Source of the DNA: CAYOLL01 sp964404765 [NCBI: uncultured Gemmatimonadota bacterium]
GTDB lineage: Bacteria; 4572-55
DNA length: 8,443 nucleotides
Direction: 5' to 3'
NCBI GenBank assembly: GCA_964404765.1
Contig: CAYOLL010000227.1
Coordinates: forward strand, 1-8,443
This document shows, in pieces, positions 1 through 7,000 of the stretch. The stretch's first letter is position 1. Every line of letters starts with the position of its first letter. The notes beneath the pieces are model-generated. The model worked only from the letters and a program-made list of their open reading frames with translations. It had not been told where the DNA came from and made no database searches. Position numbers and translations under genes: made by a program.

Positions 1-58
1 GCCGGATCCGATCCGCATGAAATAAGGATCCGAGTGCTACAGCGCGGAACCTGGGATA

Positions 59-1438
59 ATGTATTTTGTAAATCGCCATTTTTTTACGCCGCTGGTCAAA
101 GATCTGTTTGTCGTGTCGGGGATCAGTTCGCTTGTGGATCATCAAGAGGTTGCAACGACCTCGATCCATCGCAATATTGTCGCCAATTTTGTGATTATCT
201 GCCTGAATATCATTGTGGCGTTAAGCGGTTTTTTCCTGTACACGCTGATTCACCTGGGGCTGCCGAAAGAGGTTTTTCAGGAGGCAGTCGAAAATATCGC
301 CATTATCAGCGCGTTCAACATCTTTTTTGCCGTCATTTGCGGGACAATGCTGGGCAATCACATCACCAATCCACTCAAAAGTATTGAGCAAAGTCTGAAA
401 AATATCGCTCAGGCCAGCGGCGATCTGACCAAAAAAGCCGAGATTCTGACCATGGACGAAACCGGTCGAATCGCCAGTTGGTTCAATACTTTCCTGGCCA
501 ATATGCAAAAATTGGTATCGGAGATCCGCCAGGCGTCGGATAATGTAACCCAGGTTGCAGAAACGCTTTCCGCAACTTCCGAAGAGATGAATGCCGGCGT
601 GGAAGAAGTCACGGCCATTGCCGGCACGGTTGCTGACGGCGCCAGCGAGCAACTGAAGCAGATCAATACGGTGGTCAAATTATCGGAAAATATCCAGAAC
701 GAAGCCGCCAGCGTTTATGACGCCACACAAGACGCCGTGCAAACCATTGGCGTCGTCGTGCAGTCGGCCACTGAAGGCCAGCAAAAGGCCAAAAAATCCG
801 TGGAAAGCATTGGCGTCCTGGTCGAAGAGGCCAATCAGACCGTGCTGACCATACGCGATTTGAGCGACAAGATTGCCAAAATCGGTTCGATTACCGATAC
901 GATCCGGGCCATCGGCGCGCAGACCAATCTATTGGCGCTGAATGCCGCCATCGAATCGGCCCGCGCCGGAGCGCACGGCACGGGATTTAGCGTGATTGCC
1001 CAGGAAGTCCGCAAACTTAACGATAATACAACCGCCGCCGCCGACAATATCTCCAAACTCATTGCCGTCATCTCGCAGACGACGCGGCAGGCTATTGATC
1101 AGGTGCAGCGTCTATCCACGGAAGTAAACAACGGCAAAACCGCCATCGAAATGTCCAACAAGATTTTGGGTGATATTGCCGATGATGTCGACAGCGCCAG
1201 CATTGCCATCAAACAGATTTCGCACTTGGCCCTGTCGCAGCAACAACGCCTGAAAGAAACGATGACCGTTGTCGGCGAAACCGCAACCATCTCTACCAAT
1301 AACGCCAACGCCGCCCGTGAAATGTCGCAAGGCTCGGAGCAGCAGGTTCGCTCCGTAGAAGATATGGCCAATTCCGCCGGCAAATTAGCCGATTATGCCA
1401 ATCAAATGCGAGTGCTGATGGGTGAGTTCAGGATTTAA
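59..1438 (+). CDS. Methyl-accepting chemotaxis protein, sensor-poor, with HAMP and signalling domain
   Basis: A 459-residue chemoreceptor that would control the CheA/CheW kinase array at the inner membrane. Residues 1-40 are a cytoplasmic-looking leader. TM1 lies about 41-64 and TM2 about 80-99, with only some 16 residues between them, so there is no real extracytoplasmic ligand domain. HAMP follows at about 100-153 (ITNPL start, DETG at 133-136). The long coiled coil runs from 155 to the end, with the conserved hairpin tip around 284-310 (QTNLLALNAAIES, then ARAG). Glu/Gln pairs such as 175-176 and 182-183 resemble methylation sites. There is no C-terminal NWETF-type CheR tether. ATG at 59 is chosen because the frame has a stop at 23-25 and no other upstream start; its ribosome site is weak (GGGA only 2 bases away). 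The seven codons before the stop at 23-25 could be the end of an upstream gene, but are too short to judge. The family is certain; the ligand is unknown. Confidence 0.93.
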   Translation: MYFVNRHFFTPLVKDLFVVSGISSLVDHQEVATTSIHRNIVANFVIICLNIIVALSGFFLYTLIHLGLPKEVFQEAVENIAIISAFNIFFAVICGTMLGNHITNPLKSIEQSLKNIAQASGDLTKKAEILTMDETGRIASWFNTFLANMQKLVSEIRQASDNVTQVAETLSATSEEMNAGVEEVTAIAGTVADGASEQLKQINTVVKLSENIQNEAASVYDATQDAVQTIGVVVQSATEGQQKAKKSVESIGVLVEEANQTVLTIRDLSDKIAKIGSITDTIRAIGAQTNLLALNAAIESARAGAHGTGFSVIAQEVRKLNDNTTAAADNISKLIAVISQTTRQAIDQVQRLSTEVNNGKTAIEMSNKILGDIADDVDSASIAIKQISHLALSQQQRLKETMTVVGETATISTNNANAAREMSQGSEQQVRSVEDMANSAGKLADYANQMRVLMGEFRI

Positions 1439-1467
1439 TGCCGGCAAAAATTTCCGTGCAAGATATG

Positions 1468-1484
1468 ACATTTCTCCAAGAAAT
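1468..1484 (+). repeat. Left copy of 17-bp direct repeat (putative target duplication)
   Basis: ACATTTCTCCAAGAAAT here is repeated exactly, in the same orientation, at 1607-1623 on the other side of the inverted-repeat element. Because the element starts with GT and the palindrome continues with GT, the duplication can also be read as 19 bp with shifted element borders. Read as 17 bp, the element's ends are symmetrical. Confidence 0.75.
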
Positions 1485-1606
1485 GTACTAGTCAACAACC
1501 TTTGATACACTTTGTAGCGCGACTCTCCTGAGTCGCGGGCTTGCGAGACAGGAGTCTCGCGCTACAGGCTTAACCAAAAAGTGTTCTAAAGGTTGTTGAC
1601 TAGTAC
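1485..1606. mobile_element. 122-bp non-coding inverted-repeat element (MITE-like)
   Basis: The ends are terminal inverted repeats of 29 bp (1485-1513 and 1578-1606). The outer 19 bases, GTACTAGTCAACAACCTTT, are identical; then come three mismatches and seven further matches (ACACTTT). The interior carries the double-hairpin core at 1514-1565 and no open reading frame of note. The element is flanked by a 17-bp direct repeat and interrupts a palindrome whose uninterrupted relative is at 4060-4092. This is the pattern of a small non-autonomous element moved by a transposase encoded elsewhere. A 17-bp duplication is long for most insertion-sequence families; IS1634 is reported to make long variable duplications, but I cannot assign a family. 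Confidence 0.7.
1514..1565. repeat. 52-nt double-hairpin core (GTAGCGCGA...TCGCGCTAC)
   Basis: The outer 9-bp stem pairs GTAGCGCGA (1514-1522) with TCGCGCTAC (1557-1565). Inside are two perfect 7-bp hairpins with 4-base loops: GCGACTC/GAGTCGC around TCCT (1519-1536) and GCGAGAC/GTCTCGC around AGGA (1543-1560). The two hairpins are inverted copies that differ by compensated stem changes. Either one long hairpin or two small ones can form. Similar repeats occur in many environmental genomes, from memory; not checked here. Confidence 0.7.
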
Positions 1607-1623
1607 ACATTTCTCCAAGAAAT
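1607..1623 (+). repeat. Right copy of 17-bp direct repeat (putative target duplication)
   Basis: An exact second copy of ACATTTCTCCAAGAAAT at 1468-1484. It is followed at once by GTCATATCT, which is the missing end of the split palindrome, so this copy keeps the junction with the original right flank. Confidence 0.75.
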
Positions 1624-1651
1624 GTCATATCTACTTTGGTTCCGGAGCCGG

Positions 1652-3844
1652 TCAAAAATCCAGATATGTCTTCATAAAATCGTAGTACAACCCCTTTTGC
1701 GCCAATAAGTCCGCGTGCTTGCCCTGTTCGACCACTTTGCCGCGATCAAATACCAGAATCAGGTCGGCGCTTTTGACCGTGCTAAGCCGGTGCGCGATAG
1801 AGATGATCGTCTGGCGCGGAAAGGCTTTGCGCACATTCTCCAAAATCAGTTTTTCCGATTCTACATCCAACACGCTGGTGGCTTCATCCAAAATAATCAC
1901 ATCCGGCTGCGCCAAAAAGAGGCGGGCAAAAGCCAGCCGCAGCCGCTGACCGCCGGACAGATTTGCGCCGGATTCGCCCACCATATAATTGTAGCCCAGG
2001 TAGTTGTCATGCACAAATTCGTCAAAGCGAGCGTATTTCGTGGCCTGAATGATCTCGTCAATGCCGGCTTCTTCGCGGGCGTACAGGATGTTCTCTTTGA
2101 TTGTGGTGCTGAAGATAAAGATGTCCTGCGGCACCATGACCACTTTCTTGCGCAAGGCGCGCGGATGAATGGCCCGCAGTTCCACGCCGCCCAGCAAAAT
2201 CTGGCCCTGGTAATGATCGTACAGCTTGACCATCAGCTTGGCAAATGTCGTCTTGCCGGAGCCGTTGCGGCCGACGATGGCCACGCTGGAACCCGCCGGA
2301 ATCGTGGCCGTCAATCCGTCCAGAATCCACTGCTCCTCGTTGTCGCGGTAGCGGAAGCGTACATCCCTTAGCTCTACATCGCCGCCAATGTCGTCGGTGC
2401 GCTGCAAGCTCAGGTCGGCAGTCTCGCGCGGCTGCACCAGAATGTCATTCAGCTTGTCGTAGGTCACGCCCAATTCCAAAATCATGAACCACAGCATGGC
2501 CATGCGCTGAATCGGCTGCAGGATCAGCATAAAAATGGTGATAAAAGCCACGTAATCGCCCAGCGTAATCGTGCCGTTCATGGCCAGATACGCGCCGATC
2601 CAGTAGGTGCCGATGCGGCTCAGGTTAAACAAACCTTCCAGAATGCTTTGCAGCATCAGGTAGAGCGAGTGCGTTTCCAGCACCTTGTTCAAAGCGCGGC
2701 GGTATTTGCTCTTCCAGTCCCAAAACTTGAGCGTCTCAATGCCCAGCAGCTTGACCGTCTGCACACCCAGCAGCGTGTCCAGAAACGAGCCCATCGTCTT
2801 GACGCCTTCGTAAAACGAACGCTCTTCCAAATGATGCAGGCGCGGCGAAAAAATAATCGTCAGCGCCAGAAAACAAGCGACAAAAAAACCCACAAATGCC
2901 GCCAGCAGCGGGCTGATCCAAAACAAGACGGCAATGTAAACCAGCAAAAACGGCACGTCAATAAAGGTGTCCAAAATGCCCGGCCGCAGCAAGTGACGCA
3001 CCTTCATATTTTCCTGAAAGCGATGGATGAAGTCCTCGCGCTTGTAGCCGTCAAAATATTTTTGATTAAGGTGAATAAAGTGGTCGAAAAAGCGGCTGAA
3101 AAAGTCCAACTCAAACTCGGTTTTGAACTGCAAAATCATGACGTTGCGGGCATGAAAGATCAGCGTGCGGACGGCAAAGGTGACCAGCAGCGCAATCAGC
3201 ACGGCAAACAGGAGCGGCTTATCCTGGTAGACAATGACCTGATCGACAATGGTGCGGGTAAAGAAGGGCAGCAGCAGGGCCAGTATTTGGATGACAAATG
3301 TGCCCAGGGCAATTTCCAGCAACACGCCGCGATAGGGATGGAGCAGGGCGGTGTAGAAGTTTTTGCGGACTTCGCGCAGTTCGGCCCGCCGCTTTTCGAT
3401 CAAATCCATCACATCTTTATTTTTGAAGACAAGGTCGGTCGGCGTGACCGTGAGCAGGACGCCATTCCATTTTTTGACAAACTCATCCTTGAGCAGGGTC
3501 ATTTTGCCAAAGGCCGGGTCGGCGATCCAGACCTGCTTTTCATCGGCTTTGTAGATGACGACAAAGTGGTTGCCTTCATAGTGGCAGATGCATGGCTGCT
3601 TGACCTGCAGCAGCGAGTCGTAGCCGGTTTCGTAGCCGTCGGACTCGAAGCCGAACATCTGCGCCACTTCGCTGAGCGTGTAAAGATCCGTGCCGGCAGC
3701 GCTGACGTGGGCCAGTTCGCGCAAGGTGCTCTGGATGTTGTAGAGGCCGTAATATTTGAAGATCATGGCTAAGCAGGTCGTGCCGCATTCGGTCATGTCG
3801 CGCTGCTTCAGATGGGGAAATATCCATTTTTTCCTCAGTTTCAT
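1652..3844 (-). CDS. C39 peptidase-domain ABC exporter (bacteriocin/double-glycine peptide processing and export)
   Basis: An inner-membrane half-transporter of 730 residues, the usual length for this family, which cuts leader peptides after a Gly-Gly and exports the mature peptide. Numbered from ATG at 3844: the C39 domain covers about 10-145, with Gln14, catalytic Cys20 (ECGTTC), His93 (NHFVVI) and Asp109 (ADPAFG), so the protease looks active rather than HlyB-like. The transmembrane domain lies at about 170-460. The nucleotide-binding domain carries Walker A GRNGSGKTT with Lys531, Q-loop VPQD, signature LSGGQ at 629-633, Walker B ending Asp653-Glu654, and switch His685. The open frame extends to a TTG at 3937, but that start has no ribosome site and lies over the likely promoter; ATG at 3844 has GAGGGAG just upstream. 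No HlyD adaptor or precursor peptide gene is seen in the window, so the cargo is unknown. Confidence 0.93.
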   Translation of the reverse strand: MKLRKKWIFPHLKQRDMTECGTTCLAMIFKYYGLYNIQSTLRELAHVSAAGTDLYTLSEVAQMFGFESDGYETGYDSLLQVKQPCICHYEGNHFVVIYKADEKQVWIADPAFGKMTLLKDEFVKKWNGVLLTVTPTDLVFKNKDVMDLIEKRRAELREVRKNFYTALLHPYRGVLLEIALGTFVIQILALLLPFFTRTIVDQVIVYQDKPLLFAVLIALLVTFAVRTLIFHARNVMILQFKTEFELDFFSRFFDHFIHLNQKYFDGYKREDFIHRFQENMKVRHLLRPGILDTFIDVPFLLVYIAVLFWISPLLAAFVGFFVACFLALTIIFSPRLHHLEERSFYEGVKTMGSFLDTLLGVQTVKLLGIETLKFWDWKSKYRRALNKVLETHSLYLMLQSILEGLFNLSRIGTYWIGAYLAMNGTITLGDYVAFITIFMLILQPIQRMAMLWFMILELGVTYDKLNDILVQPRETADLSLQRTDDIGGDVELRDVRFRYRDNEEQWILDGLTATIPAGSSVAIVGRNGSGKTTFAKLMVKLYDHYQGQILLGGVELRAIHPRALRKKVVMVPQDIFIFSTTIKENILYAREEAGIDEIIQATKYARFDEFVHDNYLGYNYMVGESGANLSGGQRLRLAFARLFLAQPDVIILDEATSVLDVESEKLILENVRKAFPRQTIISIAHRLSTVKSADLILVFDRGKVVEQGKHADLLAQKGLYYDFMKTYLDF

Positions 3845-3847
3845 CAG

Positions 3848-3854
3848 CTCCCTC
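3848..3854 (-). promoter_or_regulatory. Ribosome binding site supporting the exporter start at 3844
   Basis: On the minus strand GAGGGAG ends 3 bases before ATG at 3844 (GAGG is 6 bases away). The alternative TTG start at 3937 has no purine-rich stretch before it. The short spacing leaves some doubt. Confidence 0.55.
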
Positions 3855-3918
3855 GCTCGATTTTGGATTTTGATTTCGGAGTTCAACCCGTCTTTGGAAT
3901 CGGATGGCGATGCAGACG

Positions 3919-3948
3919 AGTTTACAGGCAAAAGCAAGGGAATGTCAA
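3919..3948 (-). promoter_or_regulatory. Candidate sigma-70-type promoter of the exporter gene
   Basis: A perfect -35 hexamer TTGACA (3948 down to 3943) is followed after 18 bases by TAAACT (3924-3919), a 4 of 6 match to the -10 consensus. Transcription would start near 3912, giving a leader of about 68 bases before ATG 3844. It lies downstream of the terminator at 4010-4049, so the exporter is probably its own transcription unit. Confidence 0.5.
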
Positions 3949-4009
3949 GGGATTTTGCGAGGGAGTCGGAAAAACACGCTTTAAGCGCGCGTTGATTTGC
4001 AAGGCAAAC

Positions 4010-4049
4010 AAAAAAGCCGGAAGCGATTGACTCGCCGCCGGCTTTTTTT
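4010..4049. terminator. Bidirectional rho-independent terminator
   Basis: AAAAAAGCCGG (4010-4020) pairs perfectly with CCGGCTTTTTT (4038-4048) around a 17-base loop, with a T-run on each strand. On the minus strand it lies 50 bases past the stop of the large secreted-protein gene and before the exporter promoter, separating the two genes. No plus-strand gene ends here. Confidence 0.8.
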
Positions 4050-4059
4050 ATCCATACCC

Positions 4060-4092
4060 AGAAATGACATTTCTTGGAGAAATGTCATTTCT
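4060..4092. repeat. 33-nt perfect palindrome, uninterrupted copy
   Basis: The arm AGAAATGACATTTCT, centre TGG, is followed by the exact reverse complement of the arm: 15-bp stem, 3-base loop. It begins 6 bases after the stop codon of the large secreted-protein gene. It matches the split palindrome at 1461-1632 except that the fourth base pair of the arm is A-T here and T-A there, and the centre is inverted (TGG versus CCA). It stands between the stop codon and the terminator at 4010-4049. It may be a mobile repeat, an mRNA-end hairpin, or a site for a dimeric DNA-binding protein. Confidence 0.85.
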
Positions 4093-4098
4093 CAAATC

Positions 4099-7000
4099 TT
4101 AGCGATTGATCTCCGGCCGAACCGGGCTCGGCGCATAACGCCGCAAGGCAATCGTGCCCAGGCTCAAAAAGACCAGCGTCATGATGATCAGCGCCCACTC
4201 GCCCATGGTCGGGACAATGCCGCCGTTGCCGAACATGGAGAACGGGCTGACTGCACCGGTAATGTTGGGTCGGGTAAAGGACTTGGCCGAACCTGCCGGG
4301 GTAGAAGCGCCGGCAAAAAAGTTATCCCATGCGCCGCCGATGAAGTGGGCCAGGCGGCAATAGTTGCTGCTGAACAACGCCGCTTCGTCGCCGCTGTTCC
4401 ACTGCACTTTCATGGTCATTGAGCCGACGGAACCGTCCGTTGCAGTCACGTCCCATGTGCCGCGCACTACACCCGTCGGCAGGGCAGTTCCGCCCGTGCC
4501 GTTGGGATAGGCCTGATCCAACATAAAAACCGTAAATGTCTCGCCGCTGGTGCAGACAAGCGTCGTCGGCATGTAGGAGTTGCGGCTCAGCACACCCGTC
4601 GGGAATATCTGCGTAGTACCGCCCGTATACGCCGCAGTAATGGCCTCGGTCGTCCCACCGGCGGAACGGTCCGCCGCCACAAAGCTGGCGGTGTTGCTAT
4701 TGACGACGCTGACCGGGCCCTGGAAATTTAAAATAATATTGTTGCTTAAATCCAGAATGCCGTTATTCAACGTAATCGTACCGCCCGTCGCAATGGCCAT
4801 ATTGCTGGCTGCGATAATCAAACCGGTGGCCGAGGTATTGTTTAACGTCAAACCAAAAAATGTAGTCGCCCCGGTCAAAGTTTGATTGCCAGTCACAACA
4901 TTGCCGTCAAAAGTGATTGTCTGGCCATTGTGGGCAAAACCGCCGTTATTGGTCCAATCATCCGCCACGGTCACGGCGGCGTTGAAAGTGATCGGGTTAA
5001 CGCCAAAGATCACATCGTCATTAAAGTCAAAACTTGCGCCGATCATCGTAATACCCGCTGTATTAAAAAACGCCGTCGTATGGTTATAAGTCTGTGTCCC
5101 CGCCGAGGTGACGGCATTGCCGATGGCGATGGGGCCAACGCCGCCGGTCCCGCCATCGCCGTTGACGATAATGGCGCCCGTGTTGTTATCACCCAGGACG
5201 CCGGCCGTGTTAATATACACGTCTTCGATGGTGCTGCTGCTTCCGTTCAGCGTTATCGTCCCGCCGTCGGTTGTCACCGATGCTGCCGTCTCCAGCCGGA
5301 GGCCAAAAGCGGTACCGCCGGTCGCCGTGCTGTTACCGGTGAGCGTGATCGGGCCCGTAGTGGAATTGACGGTCGAACTGCTTTCAATGACAACACCGAC
5401 CGCAGTACTGCCGGTACCGCTGGCGTTACCGAGAAATCCAAGCGCTCCGGCTGTGGTCGAAACCGATGTGCCCGCGCCACTCACCCGGATTCCGTAGTTG
5501 AACTGGCCGGCCCCATTGCCGCCGGTGCCGGTTATGGCCAGAGCGCCGGCCCCGCCGGTAACATCCGCGCCAGTACCCACAAAAACACCCCAATTATTGT
5601 CGCCTGTGCCGTTGCCGCCCGTGCCGGTTATGGCCAGTGTACCGGCCCAGCCGATAACATCCGCGGCATTGCCCACAAAAACGCCCCAATTGCTGTTTGT
5701 GCCGGCGCCGCCCGTGCCGTTAATGATAATATTGCCGCCGGTGGTGACTTGACCACTGTCAATCGATATGCCGACGTTGGCGTCGCCGGTCGCGCCACCC
5801 TGACCGAAAATGTCAATCACGCCGGTTGTCGATGTAACCGAAGAGGTTCCGCCGACAATGGCTACGCCATGATCAAAGTCGCCGCTGCCGGCCCCACCAA
5901 AGCCATTAATATCAATCAAACCGCCGGTCGTTGTAATATCTGCGCCTGTTTCGACAAAAACGCCCAGATTGATGCTTGTGCCGGTGCCGCCTGTGCCGGT
6001 CAGGCTGATGTTGCCGGCCCCGGTCGTCGTCACCAGACCGTCTGTATCCACAACGATGCCATAGTTATTGGCGCCTGTGCCCTGACCTGTCCCAGTCATG
6101 GTAATGGTGCCGGCGCCTGAGGTCACGTTGCTGCCGGCGCCGGTAACCTGGATGCCATGATTGCCCGAAGCGCCGCCGTTGCCGCCAAGGCCGATGAATG
6201 AATGGTTGCCCGAGGTGGAACTCACCGTTGCGCCCGAAATAACCATGATGCCCACATTACGTAGACCGGTGCCGTTACCGGCCGTGCCGTTCAAAGTAAG
6301 CAGGCCGCTGTTGGTCTGCACAAAAGCGCCGCTGGAAATGCGCACGCCCTGGCAGTCATCCGTGCCGGTGTTGCCGTTGCCGTTAAACGTCAGCGTTCCG
6401 AGGCCGGTCGCTTGCACATCGGAAGCGCTTATTCGCACGCCGGCGTTAAATGTACCGCTGCCCGCGCCGGCCGTACCCGTAAAGAGGATAGCCCCATTGG
6501 CCGTGCTGACCGAGCTGACATTTGCAACGGAGACCCCGTAGTTCCTATCAATGCCGTTGCCACCCGTGCCGTTAAAAGTGATGGTCCCACCACTGGCTGT
6601 GCTTACGGAGGCGTTGTCCAGATAAACGCCGGGGTTGTCGCTGGTGGCGCCGGTTGATCTGCCGGTACCGGTAAGACTAATATTCCCGCTAGTGGAAGTA
6701 ATCACTGCCACGTCTAATTCAAGGCCGGTATAGTCGCCCGCCGGTGTGCCGCTGGCTAACAGGGTCATGGCTCCGGTCGTGGTTACAATACTGCCGTTGA
6801 CGGTAATCGTTCGATCCACCGTCACGGTAATAGCGGACAAGGTGGGGAAGGCGAAATTGGCAAACGTGACATCGTCCGTGCCGGCGTTGGCCGTAATCGT
6901 CAGGCTGCCGGCGTAGGGTCCGTTCATGTCCATGGAATTCACATTGATGATATCGCTGCCGGCCCCGCCGATAATGGTCAACGAGACGGTCGGATTGGTA

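Larger units (their letters stand above)
1461..1632. repeat. 33-nt perfect palindrome, split by an inserted element
   Basis: Joining bases 1461-1484 to 1624-1632 rebuilds a 33-nt palindrome: arm AGATATGACATTTCT, centre CCA, then the exact reverse complement of the arm. The halves are separated by the element at 1485-1606 plus a second copy of the core (1607-1623). The right edge lies 19 bases past the stop codon of the minus-strand exporter gene, and the left edge 22 bases past the stop of the chemoreceptor gene. An intact relative lies at 4060-4092. It could act as an mRNA 3' hairpin or as a binding site; there is no U-tract, so it is not a classic terminator. Confidence 0.85.

Noticed and set aside
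34-387. GTG-started frame with AAGGA five bases upstream
   Set aside because: It has a better ribosome site than the chemoreceptor, but its product resembles nothing and overlaps the receptor's membrane helices. A frameshift at the T7 run near 76-82 joining the two frames was considered, but the receptor's own N-terminus reads sensibly.
1485-1606. Remnant of an insertion sequence with a decayed transposase gene
   Set aside because: The interior between the inverted repeats is almost completely filled by the 52-nt hairpin core, leaving no room for transposase coding remains.
1461-1632. CRISPR-like array or rho-independent terminator for the convergent genes
   Set aside because: The repeats are inverted and nested with only two direct copies of the core and no regular spacers; no U-tract follows the hairpins.
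2648-3772. Long plus-strand open frame (374 codons) opposite the ABC exporter
   Set aside because: Fully overlaps a clear ABC transporter gene; the product is rich in Gln, Lys and Val with no recognisable domain, typical of an antisense shadow.
4882-6120. Long plus-strand open frame (412 codons) opposite the repeat protein
   Set aside because: It lies entirely antisense to the solenoid repeats, its translation is biased in composition and has no domain, and it follows from the Gly/Thr/Asn codon pattern of the minus strand.
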